A stretch of DNA of 64,000 nucleotides. Source: Microbacterium nymphoidis. Lineage in GTDB: Bacteria > Actinomycetota > Actinomycetes > Actinomycetales > Microbacteriaceae. This document shows positions 18,023 to 28,952 of this stretch, in pieces. The translations under genes and the position numbers were made by a program. Within the stretch, counting starts at the first letter, position 1. Every line of letters begins with the position of its first letter. The stretch is taken from assembly GCF_021044885.1 (NCBI RefSeq), contig NZ_JAJNOD010000001.1, positions 806,001-870,000 of the forward strand, given 5' to 3'. Under the pieces are notes generated by a model. That model worked only from the letters and a program-made list of their open reading frames with translations. It made no database searches and was not told the origin of the DNA.

Positions 18023-18502
18023 TCAGATCCACGGGACCATGTTCGCCAGGACGGCGGGGTCGGCGGCGGGGCGTACGGCGGGCGCGATCGACAGCGTGAT
18101 CCGTGGCGACTGTTGGTACTGGGCCACGACCACGAGGTACCGTCCCGGTGGGCGCCCGATGCGCGGCGTCGCCTCCGTCACGAGCCGTCGGCCCGAGAAC
18201 CCCGCGGCACCGGTGAGCTCCTTGAACGTGGGAACGGCGAGAACGCCGTGGGAGGCCACGATCGTATGCGTGAACGTGCGGATCGGACGATCCGGACGGC
18301 TCTCCGCCGGTGCGAGAACGTCCAGCGCGGCGCCGGGGCCGAGGTGCATCACGATCCCGTGCTCGTGCTGCCGTTCGGCCGCATATCGCGTCAGCTGATC
18401 GGCGAGCGTCGGCGCCTCACTGACATAGGACGCGAAAGCGTGCGGATCGATGAGACAGAACCAGCCGTCACGGTCCAGCTGCAGGCGCGTCATCTCAGTC
18501 AC
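18023..18502 (-). CDS. Conserved hypothetical protein
   Basis: 159 residues from GTG 18502, or 156 from ATG 18493; GGAGG lies 4 nt before the GTG and 10 nt before the ATG, so the ATG may be the real start. The protein is soluble, with no signal peptide. Recognisable features are few: RDGWFCLIDPHAFASYVSEAP at the start and a C-terminal ITLSIAPAVRPAADPAVLANMVPWI. It lies alone between parC and parE. I do not recognise the family. Confidence 0.65.
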   Translation of the reverse strand: MTEMTRLQLDRDGWFCLIDPHAFASYVSEAPTLADQLTRYAAERQHEHGIVMHLGPGAALDVLAPAESRPDRPIRTFTHTIVASHGVLAVPTFKELTGAAGFSGRRLVTEATPRIGRPPGRYLVVVAQYQQSPRITLSIAPAVRPAADPAVLANMVPWI

Positions 18503-18596
18503 GCCTCCACCGTATCGCCCGCCGATCTGGATTCATTGCGCGCGATTGGCTCCTCAACACGCCGAATTGGCGCCATTCGCGCGCGATGAACGCGGA

Positions 18597-20684
<2,088 letters not shown>

Positions 20685-20864
20685 CGTAATTCGCACCGCC
20701 GACGCCGCCCGCCAGGCGCGCGGATCTGCGCCGCGCCCGCGTATTCCCGCGGAACGACGCGTACGCGGTGAGCGAAACACGCGGCCGGACGGGCCCCGCA
20801 GACGCCGCACGTGGTTGACTGAAAGCAGTCTTCAGCCGCGCACCCGATCAAGGAGGCACCCGCG

Positions 20865-21080
20865 ATGAACACCACGCTCACCCCCGCCGAGCCGACGGTC
20901 TACCGGCTCACCGCGATGGACCGCTGCGATTCGTGCGGCGCCCAGGCTTACATCGCCGCCGAGGTCAACGGCTCAGAGCTCCTCTTCTGCGCCCACCACG
21001 GGCGCAAGTACGAGGCCAAGCTCCGCGAGGTCGCCACGTCCTGGCACGATGAGACCGCGCGTCTCGCCGAGGCCAACTGA
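20865..21080 (+). CDS. DUF7455 family small protein
   Basis: 71 residues, ATG at 20865 with AAGGAGG 8 nt upstream. The core RLTAMDRCDSCGAQAYIAAEVNGSELLFCAHHGRKY has CxxC plus CxHH, a compact zinc-binding pattern seen in the actinobacterial DUF7455 family. Unknown role. Upstream, GACTG/CAGTC arms at 20817-20830 overlap a TTGACT -35-like element. It is followed directly by a strong terminator. Confidence 0.88.
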   Translation: MNTTLTPAEPTVYRLTAMDRCDSCGAQAYIAAEVNGSELLFCAHHGRKYEAKLREVATSWHDETARLAEAN

Positions 21081-21092
21081 CTCACGAAGAAG

Positions 21093-21121
21093 GGGGCTCC
21101 CGCTGCGGCGGGAGCCCCTTT
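21093..21121 (+). terminator. Rho-independent terminator after DUF7455
   Basis: 11-bp GC-rich perfect arms (21093-21103 and 21108-21118) with a 4-nt loop and a TTT run. It also lies just past the 3' end of the racemase-like gene on the other strand, so it may serve both. Confidence 0.85.
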
Positions 21122-21136
21122 CTCATATCCGGATGC

Positions 21137-22174
21137 TCATGCGCGGTAGGTGCGCGGAAGGTCCGATGCGAGCCGAAGGACGATCTCCTCGCCGATCGTG
21201 CCCAGACGCTCCGCGAGATCGGTGGCGGAATCCGCCGGCGCCGTACCGAACAGCGTGACCACCTGTCCCGCCTCCGCGTTGTCCCAGTGCGGGATGCGCA
21301 GCGTCTCGGCCGCGATCTCCGTCACGGGGAGCCGTCCCCCCGGGGTCGCCGCGGTCAGCACCCCGGCAGCTGTCGACATGAGCCCGGTGACGTAGCCTGC
21401 ACCGATGATCGTGTCCTTGCGGCCGACCTTCTCAACCTCCGCCTGGAGCGATCCCACGATCGCCAGCCCCAGCTCGGCCTCCGACGGACCGTCGGCTGAG
21501 CGGATGCCGTAGTGGAAGGCACCGATGCGCACCATGTCATATCGGAACTCGGGGCGGGCGAAGGCGGCGGCGCTCGCCGCCAGGTGCAGCTTCTGCGGGG
21601 CGAGCCCGGCAGCACGCGCCTGAGCCACGGCAGCATCGAACACCGCCCGAGCGTCGTCGTCATCGGCATCCGAGGCTTCGCCGATGTGCGACCAGATGCC
21701 GACGACCCGTACCAGCCCGAGGGCCTCCAGCTGGGCCGCGCGATCCACGAACACGGGCCACTCCTGCGGCCGCACGCCGTTGCGGTGCAGCCCGGTGTCG
21801 ATCTTCAGATGCACATCTGCGGTCACGGCCCGGGTCTGAGCGACAGCAGCCACATCCTCCAGGAGCGCGGCGGAGCCGACCCCGATGTCCAGACGCGCCC
21901 CCAGTGCGTCAGCCACATCGTCCCGTCCCGCCAGCATCCACGCGAACACGCGCGCGTCGGGCGCCAGGGCGCGAACGGCCACACCCGTGCACACGTCCAG
22001 AGCGCCGAACCACGTGACGCCCTCGGCGACGGCGCGGCTCACGACGCTGTCGAGACCGTGCCGGTAGGCGTCGTCCTTCACCACGAGCATCGCCTCCGCC
22101 GGGGCAACGCGCTCCCGCACGGTGCGGATGTTGGCCGACAGCGCCGCCAGATCGACCACGAACTCTGCACTCAC
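21137..22174 (-). CDS. Alanine-racemase-like protein with PLP lysine but without catalytic tyrosine
   Basis: 345 residues from GTG 22174. The TIM-barrel part of fold-type III racemases is complete: PLP Lys33 and Tyr37 in LVVKDDAYRHG, Arg131 in LKIDTGLHRNGV, the WSHIGEASD His motif, and VRIGAFHYGI. In the C-terminal domain the position of the second catalytic base (Tyr265 of Geobacillus Alr, motif VSYGATY) reads TIIGAGY, i.e. Ile instead of Tyr, and the Met-Asp motif is not seen. Alone it should lack one of the two catalytic acids/bases. The GTG overlaps the stop of the upstream racemase-like gene by 4 bp, and that gene has the missing Tyr. The two probably form a heterodimer (inference). Confidence 0.88.
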   Translation of the reverse strand: MSAEFVVDLAALSANIRTVRERVAPAEAMLVVKDDAYRHGLDSVVSRAVAEGVTWFGALDVCTGVAVRALAPDARVFAWMLAGRDDVADALGARLDIGVGSAALLEDVAAVAQTRAVTADVHLKIDTGLHRNGVRPQEWPVFVDRAAQLEALGLVRVVGIWSHIGEASDADDDDARAVFDAAVAQARAAGLAPQKLHLAASAAAFARPEFRYDMVRIGAFHYGIRSADGPSEAELGLAIVGSLQAEVEKVGRKDTIIGAGYVTGLMSTAAGVLTAATPGGRLPVTEIAAETLRIPHWDNAEAGQVVTLFGTAPADSATDLAERLGTIGEEIVLRLASDLPRTYRA

Positions 22175-22845
22175 GCCACGACCTCCCGACGCGCCCGGTT
22201 GCCGATCGCCGGCAACAGCTCCTCCAGACCGAGCCCCGTGAGGGAGATCCACTCCGCCCAGGCCGGCTCTCCGCGGTCCGGGTCGCCGAGGAACACGACT
22301 TCGCCGCCCGGCGCGACATCGGACGCCCCGACGTCGACGACGCAGACGTCCATCGCCACGCGCCCCACGATCGGGCGGCGGTCACCGTTCACCGTGACCG
22401 CCAGGCGATTGCCGAGCGAGCGCACGATGCCCTGCGCATAGCCGCCGGTCACCAGCGCCACCCGGGTGTCCTCGGACGCCGTGAACGTGTAGCCGTAGGA
22501 CACGCTCTCACCCGCGCGCAACACCTTCACACCCAGGACGTCGCCGCTCAGCGTGACCGCCGGCCGGGTCTGCGGGAGGGCTCCCGCGGCGACGGCCGCC
22601 GTCACCACAGCGAAGGTGGGCGGAACCTCACCCGCGAAGGCCGAGGGCCCTGCGTCATCCACGATGCCCGCCAGCGACTGTTCCCGAGCCACGGCGGTGA
22701 TCAGCTCGGCGCCGAGTCCCCACCCGTCGTGGCGCGCGTCGGCGTACACCTCACGGGGATGACCGGAGAGGTTCGCGGCCACGGCGGAGCGGGACACGCG
22801 CAGGATGGGATGGGTGCGGCCGATGAGGTCGTGCGCGGAGGTCAT
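22171..22845 (-). CDS. Truncated alanine-racemase-like protein with catalytic tyrosine but without PLP lysine
   Basis: 224 residues, ATG at 22845. The C-terminal beta domain of Alr is well kept: Tyr117 in VSYGYTFTA (equivalent to Tyr265), GGYAQG, and Met165-Asp166 in IVGRVAMDVCVV (equivalent to the Met312-Asp313 pair). The N-terminus keeps only the first beta-alpha unit: PILRVSRSAVAANL and EVYADARHDGWG, where the PLP Lys is replaced by Tyr34, and most of the barrel is missing. So this protein cannot bind PLP in the usual way. It is coupled to the next gene (GTGA overlap). In Alr dimers the Tyr comes from the partner subunit, which makes a complementary heterodimer plausible. Confidence 0.85.
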   Translation of the reverse strand: MTSAHDLIGRTHPILRVSRSAVAANLSGHPREVYADARHDGWGLGAELITAVAREQSLAGIVDDAGPSAFAGEVPPTFAVVTAAVAAGALPQTRPAVTLSGDVLGVKVLRAGESVSYGYTFTASEDTRVALVTGGYAQGIVRSLGNRLAVTVNGDRRPIVGRVAMDVCVVDVGASDVAPGGEVVFLGDPDRGEPAWAEWISLTGLGLEELLPAIGNRARREVVA

Positions 22846-23072
22846 CGCATACGGCCTTCCGTGCGTTCGGAGGGGGCGTTGTCGTGCATAGGAGCCTTTC
22901 GGATGCGCTTCGGGACCGGGCGCCGAATGGCGGATCTCCGGTCCATCCGCCGTGCGGACACCGCCGTCGATCCTAGTCGCCACCGCTCCGCAGCCCCTGT
23001 GGATCCTGCCCGGATGCTCAGGGGCGCGCGATACCCGCCGGTAAACTGAGGGCGAGAAATCAAAGGAGCACC

Positions 23073-24104
23073 ATGGCCTCGTCTGCCTCATCCCTCCCGG
23101 TGCGCGTCAAGTACGCGGTCGATCGCGCGCTGCGCATCAACACCGGATCGCTGATCGCGCGCGCCAAGGAGACCGCCGCGCACCACCACCGTGCGGTCCC
23201 CGCCGTGGTGCTGGACATGCTGTGGTCCGCGGCTCGTCACGACGTCGGCTTCCAGGACTACGTCGACTACGACTTCGCGATCCTCAGCCGTGCCGAGCGC
23301 GCCACCTACATGACGCACCCGATCTCGAACCGCATGTCGCAGCTGCTCGACAAGCCGGAGGGGCGCGCAACGTTCCACGACAAGATCGCGTTCAACCGCG
23401 CGTTCGCACCGTACCTGGGCCGCGAGTGGCTCGTGCTGGGTGAGAACCCCGCGTCGGACACGGACGCGCTCCAGGCGTTCGCCGAGCGCCACCCCACGTT
23501 CATCGCCAAGACCCCGCAGGGCTCCGCAGGTCTCGGGGTGCACCGCTACCAGGCCGCGGAGGTGTCCGATTGGAAGGCCTTCACTGCGGAGCTCGTCGGA
23601 CGCGGTGAGCTGCTGATCGAGGAGGTCATCCTCCAGCACGAGGACATCGCAGCGTACTGCCCCGGAACCGTGAACACGACCCGCGTCACGGCGTACTTCG
23701 ACGGCACCAAGACCCACATCCTCGCAGCGGCCCAGAAGTTCGGACGCGGCGCGGTCAGTGACCAGATGTCGTTCGGCGGCTTCTACACGATGCTCGACGA
23801 CAACGGTCACGCCCGCAGCGCCGGCTACGACTCGCACGAGAACGTCCACGAACTCCACCCCGACACCCACAAACGCATCGCCGACTTCCAGCTGCCCATG
23901 TGGGATGAAGTCGTCGCGTACGTGGACCGCATCGCGCGCGTGATCCCGTCGATCCCCTACGTGGGCTGGGACATCGTGGTGACCCCGAACGGGCCTGTCG
24001 TCATCGAGGGCAACTGGGCGGCCGGCGTGTACGAGAACAAGCCGAGCGTGAGCGGCATCCGCACCGGACACCGCGAACGCTATCGCGCGGCCACAGGTAT
24101 CTGA
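23073..24104 (+). CDS. Sugar-transfer-associated ATP-grasp family protein
   Basis: 343 residues, ATG at 23073 with AAAGGAG upstream. ATP-grasp features: ATP-binding Lys and Gly-rich loop in TFIAKTPQGSAGLG, ELLIEEVILQHEDIAAY, nucleotide/metal residues in GTVNTTRVTAYFDG and VGWDIVVTPNGPVVIEGNWAAG. It matches the ATP-grasp type found in polysaccharide and cell-envelope clusters. These enzymes join a carboxylate to an amine or other nucleophile using ATP. The gene is divergent (227 bp) from the racemase-like pair; the proximity suggests a D-amino-acid ligation step, but this is inference. Followed by a bidirectional terminator. Confidence 0.85.
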   Translation: MASSASSLPVRVKYAVDRALRINTGSLIARAKETAAHHHRAVPAVVLDMLWSAARHDVGFQDYVDYDFAILSRAERATYMTHPISNRMSQLLDKPEGRATFHDKIAFNRAFAPYLGREWLVLGENPASDTDALQAFAERHPTFIAKTPQGSAGLGVHRYQAAEVSDWKAFTAELVGRGELLIEEVILQHEDIAAYCPGTVNTTRVTAYFDGTKTHILAAAQKFGRGAVSDQMSFGGFYTMLDDNGHARSAGYDSHENVHELHPDTHKRIADFQLPMWDEVVAYVDRIARVIPSIPYVGWDIVVTPNGPVVIEGNWAAGVYENKPSVSGIRTGHRERYRAATGI

Positions 24105-24114
24105 GGCACCGAGA

Positions 24115-24160
24115 AACGCAGAAGGGGCTCCGTCACGAGTGACGGAGCCCCTTCTGCGTT
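24115..24160. terminator. Bidirectional terminator between the ATP-grasp and F420-ligase-like genes
   Basis: Perfect 22-bp arms (24115-24136 and 24139-24160), with GAAGGGGCTCC/GGAGCCCCTTC cores and A/T-rich outer ends, between two convergent genes. Confidence 0.85.
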
Positions 24161-24161
24161 C

Positions 24162-24860
24162 TCAGGCCTTGCGGATCACGCCGAGCGGCGTGGACTGGTG
24201 TCCCTGGCCCAGCGGATTGTCCTTGAGGATGCGCACGAGGCGCTGCTCCCCCGCCTTCGACAGCGTGGAGCCCAGGATGTTGCCACCCAGGTCGTTGATG
24301 TCGACCACGGCCACATCGGCCGGAGTCTTCAGCAGCGCCTTGAGGTGCGCCGCAACCTCGGCCGGACGCTCCGGTCCGAGGACCACGGCCTTGTTGTAGG
24401 GCGGGATGGTGCCACTGGTGGGCCCATCGATCGCTCGTGCCTTGTCTCCCGCGATGCGGTAGAAGTCGCCCTTGCGCCCGAACGCCTTGGTCACTGCGGC
24501 GACGGCCGCAGCGAACAGGATCTTCGGGGTGCCGCACTCGCGCAGCGCCATCTCCATGGTCTCGGGCATGCCGAGACCGATGCCGTACGGGGTGCGGGTG
24601 ACGTACTTGGAAAGGAAGTGCGCCAGCTTTCGCGGCGTGATGTCTTCCACCAGGTAGGAGCGCCCCTGCGTGATCGCGACGATCTTCTCGGTCACGAACA
24701 GCGTGTCGCCGGGCACCAGGGTGCCCTCGGTGACGTACTGCTGGATGAATGCATCCAGGTCGTCTCCCGGCATGACGACATGCGTCTTGATCGGAAGCCG
24801 CTGGAACTGCTCGCCGTCGACCTCGATGAGGAGGTTCTTGCCTTCGTTCGCCTCTGCCAT
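24162..24860 (-). CDS. Coenzyme F420-0:L-glutamate ligase domain protein (CofE/FbiB-N-like)
   Basis: 232 residues from ATG 24860. Upstream in-frame GTG/ATG codons at 24875 and 24872 overlap the sigma factor stop and are alternatives. Family features: RLPIKTHVVMPGDDL, VTEKIVAITQGRSY and TRTPYGIGLGMPETMEMALRECG, the latter near the expected metal/GTP site, plus NDLGGNILG. The domain adds gamma-glutamate to F420-0 in F420 makers, but no other F420 gene is in the window. Several actinobacteria carry a lone homologue of unknown substrate. Immediately downstream of sigA, likely co-transcribed. Confidence 0.78.
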   Translation of the reverse strand: MAEANEGKNLLIEVDGEQFQRLPIKTHVVMPGDDLDAFIQQYVTEGTLVPGDTLFVTEKIVAITQGRSYLVEDITPRKLAHFLSKYVTRTPYGIGLGMPETMEMALRECGTPKILFAAAVAAVTKAFGRKGDFYRIAGDKARAIDGPTSGTIPPYNKAVVLGPERPAEVAAHLKALLKTPADVAVVDINDLGGNILGSTLSKAGEQRLVRILKDNPLGQGHQSTPLGVIRKA

Positions 24861-24871
24861 GCTCTTTCCCA

Positions 24872-26197
<1,326 letters not shown>

Positions 26198-26229
26198 GGT
26201 TCACCTTTCACCGGCGTGCTCCGGATGTT

Positions 26230-26255
26230 TCACACACACGTAAGACCCTTGTCAA
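26230..26255 (-). promoter_or_regulatory. Possible promoter upstream of sigA
   Basis: On the minus strand TTGACA (26255-26250) is followed 17 bp later by TGAAAC, a weak -10. It would start transcription just upstream of the GTG at 26197. The -35 is perfect; the -10 is poor, so confidence is low. Confidence 0.3.
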
Positions 26256-26411
26256 GTCCCTGAGCCTTTCAGCTCGTGGGGTCGACAACGGGTCGGTCCC
26301 CTATTGTCTCACACGTCGGCGCGGGGAAACACCAATCGACGCGTTCAGGAAAACGCGTTCGCGGTCCCCGGTATTCCCGGGGATCGTGGTCATGCTGCGG
26401 CGTGTCGGGGC

Positions 26412-27365
26412 TCAGCCCAGACCGGAAGCACCCTTGTCCTCGTCACCGGGCCGGTTGGCGAGGAATCGCTCCAGTTCGGCCGCCAGTTCGTCGGCGCTCG
26501 GAAGAGGAGCACCGTCCAGAAGCGTCTCGCTGGTGTACTCCCCCCGCTCCATCTCGTGGAACTGACCCGCTCGATACGCGTCGTAGCGCACCTCGAGAGC
26601 GGCGATCATGCGCTGCAGCTCCTCGTTGTCGGCGATCTGCTCCTCCACCTTGCCCAGGAAGTCGCGGTTCGCCTCCACGATCGGATCGGTCGCGAACACC
26701 AGTCCGGTGGCGGCCGTCATCTTCTCCAGTGCGACCAGCATCGCACCGGGGTACTCGGTGTCGGCCAGATAGTGCGGAACGAGGAGGACGAGCCCGGCGA
26801 TCGAGGTGCCGTTCTCTGCGAGGCGGTACTCGAGCAGGTGTCCCGCTGTGGCGGGAACCTGCGTCTCGGGCTGCCAGACCGACAGCGCGGCAATGAGATC
26901 CTCCCGGTTCCCCGAGACCGTGACACCGATGGGCCGCGTGTGCGGAACCGGCATGCCGATCGCGTGCACCCACGTGACACCGGACACCCTGTGCTCGGCG
27001 GCGAGGTCCAGCACCACGTCGGCGAACGCCTCCCAGGCGAAATCCGGCTCGTAGCCGGACAGCAGCAGGAACTGCTGGCCCAGCACGTCGTGGGCGAGTG
27101 AGAGCTCCAGCCGCGGCGGACGGTAGTCGGTGAGGTGATCGCGCACGAAGGTGACGATCGGTCGACGCGCCCGGTAGTCCAGCAGCACATCGTTGGAGAA
27201 GCGCCCGAGCACGTCTGCGGTGCCATCCTCACGGAAGCGGTTGATCAGGCCCGCCACGGCGCCGCCCGCATCCGTGAAGCCGGTCATCAGAACGACCAGC
27301 GGAAGGCCGGCCGGAACGGCACGCGGAGGAAGAACGCGTTCGAAGATCTCGGAGGGCTGGGGCAT
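26412..27365 (-). CDS. PAC2 family protein
   Basis: 317 residues, ATG at 27365. PAC2 pattern: VVLMTGFTDAGGAVAGLINRF, SHDVL-like LELSLAHDVLGQQFLLLSGYEPDF, VTWVHAIGMPVPHTRPIGVTVSGN and LLVPHYLADTEYPGAMLVALE. The family is homologous to proteasome assembly chaperones, and in actinobacteria it is a conserved soluble protein of unclear role. The C-terminus is acidic and helical. Divergent from pepA (102 bp). Confidence 0.9.
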   Translation of the reverse strand: MPQPSEIFERVLPPRAVPAGLPLVVLMTGFTDAGGAVAGLINRFREDGTADVLGRFSNDVLLDYRARRPIVTFVRDHLTDYRPPRLELSLAHDVLGQQFLLLSGYEPDFAWEAFADVVLDLAAEHRVSGVTWVHAIGMPVPHTRPIGVTVSGNREDLIAALSVWQPETQVPATAGHLLEYRLAENGTSIAGLVLLVPHYLADTEYPGAMLVALEKMTAATGLVFATDPIVEANRDFLGKVEEQIADNEELQRMIAALEVRYDAYRAGQFHEMERGEYTSETLLDGAPLPSADELAAELERFLANRPGDEDKGASGLG

Positions 27366-27467
27366 CCTTCCATGCTACGAGGACCACGGCCACCGAGGGC
27401 CGGTGCCCCGACCGCTGTCAGCGAACACACCGACGCGACGAGACCGTGCTCTCCCTAGGATGGGGGC

Positions 27468-28919
27468 ATGTCGGTTCCCGAGATTCAGCTGTCCTCGTCC
27501 CTGTCATTCGAACCGGAGGCCGAGGCGACTCTCGTCCTCGTCCCGGCGCTGCCGGCCCCCGATGCCCTCGCCGCCTGGCCCGGACTCGCCGATGCCCTCA
27601 CGGCGATCGGCTTCTCGGGATCGTTCGCAGCTTTCACGCGTGTGCCGCTGCTGTCGCTCACCGACAAGCCCCTCGCCGTGGTCGGACTCGGCGATCGCAC
27701 GGACGCTGCAGGCGTGCGTGATGCAGTCGGCGCGGGAGTGCGCTCCCTGACCGGCTTCTCCTCCGTGCACGTCCACCTGGACGCCGCGCCCGCAGGCACC
27801 GCCACCGCCGCCGCCGAGGGCGCACTGCTGGGCGCCTACACGTTCGACTCCTTCAAGACGTCGGGTCGCACGGAGCGTGCCACCAGCATCACCGTTCACA
27901 CGACGGAGCAGGTGGACACCGCAGCAGCGGTGAGCATCGCGGAGGCCGTCGCCCTGGTGAAGGACCTCACCACCACCCCCGCGGAGTGGCAGAGCCCTCA
28001 GCAGCTGACCGAGTCGGCCCTCGCCGCCGTCGACGGGCTGCCGGTCGAGGTGACCGTCTGGGACGAGGAGCGCCTGGCCGCAGAAGGATTCGGCGGCATC
28101 CTCGGTGTGGGTCAGGGCTCCGACCGCCCGCCCCGCCTCGTGCGGCTCAGTTACTCGCCGGCGGACGCCACGCGTCACGTCGCCCTCGTCGGCAAGGGCA
28201 TCACCTTCGACACCGGCGGACTCTCGCTGAAGCCCGCATCGTCGATGGTGGGCATGAAGGACGACATGTGCGGTGCGGCCACGGTGCTCGCCGTGATCCG
28301 CGCTGCCGCGCAGCAGCGGCTGTCCACCCGTGTCACCGCCTGGATGTGCATCGCAGACAACATGCCGTCCGGCCGCGCCATCCGCCCCGGTGACGTGCTG
28401 CGCATGTACGGCGGCCAGACGGTGGAGGTGCTCAACACGGATGCAGAGGGACGCCTCGTCCTGGGCGACGGCCTGGTGGCCGCCAGCGAGGAGCACCCGG
28501 ACCTGATCATCGATGTCGCGACGCTGACCGGAGCGATCATGGTGGCGCTCGGCAACCGCCACACCGGTGTGTTCGGCGATGACGAGGCCGTGGAGGCGTT
28601 CCTCGATGCCGCTGCCGCCGCGGGCGAAGACGCCTGGCCGATGCCGCTCCCGGACTTCATGGAGAGCGACCTCGACTCCCCGATCGCCGACATGCGAAAC
28701 GCGAACATGGGCAGCCGCAACGGAGGAGCGCTCTTTGCCGGGCTGTTCCTGCGCCGCTTCGTGGGTCCGGTGTCCGACGAAGAGGACGCGCCTCGCATCC
28801 CGTGGGTACACCTGGACATCGCTGCATCGTCCCTGAATGACTCCGCCCCGTTCGGCTACACCGACAAGGGCGTCACCGGAGCGACCGTCCGGTCGATCCT
28901 CGAGCTGATCTCGCGCTAG
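27468..28919 (+). CDS. pepA: Leucyl aminopeptidase (M17)
   Basis: 483 residues, ATG at 27468. The M17 catalytic domain is complete: GKGITFDTGGLSLKP (metal Asp and Lys), KDDMCGAATVLA, NMPSGRAIRPGDVLRMYGG, the family signature NTDAEGRLVLGDGL, and LTGAIMVALG. It removes N-terminal residues from peptides in the cytoplasm as a two-zinc or manganese hexamer. It is the first gene of a likely pepA-lpd-sucB run (33 bp to lpd). Confidence 0.96.
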   Translation: MSVPEIQLSSSLSFEPEAEATLVLVPALPAPDALAAWPGLADALTAIGFSGSFAAFTRVPLLSLTDKPLAVVGLGDRTDAAGVRDAVGAGVRSLTGFSSVHVHLDAAPAGTATAAAEGALLGAYTFDSFKTSGRTERATSITVHTTEQVDTAAAVSIAEAVALVKDLTTTPAEWQSPQQLTESALAAVDGLPVEVTVWDEERLAAEGFGGILGVGQGSDRPPRLVRLSYSPADATRHVALVGKGITFDTGGLSLKPASSMVGMKDDMCGAATVLAVIRAAAQQRLSTRVTAWMCIADNMPSGRAIRPGDVLRMYGGQTVEVLNTDAEGRLVLGDGLVAASEEHPDLIIDVATLTGAIMVALGNRHTGVFGDDEAVEAFLDAAAAAGEDAWPMPLPDFMESDLDSPIADMRNANMGSRNGGALFAGLFLRRFVGPVSDEEDAPRIPWVHLDIAASSLNDSAPFGYTDKGVTGATVRSILELISR

Positions 28920-28952
28920 CCACAAGCCGCGCGAGTGCGAACTGGAGATCCC

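Noticed and set aside
21137-22845. One alanine racemase gene broken by a frameshift
   Set aside because: Both parts have their own start, matching N-termini of the Alr fold, and overlapping C-domain content. They are paralogous proteins, not two halves of one chain.
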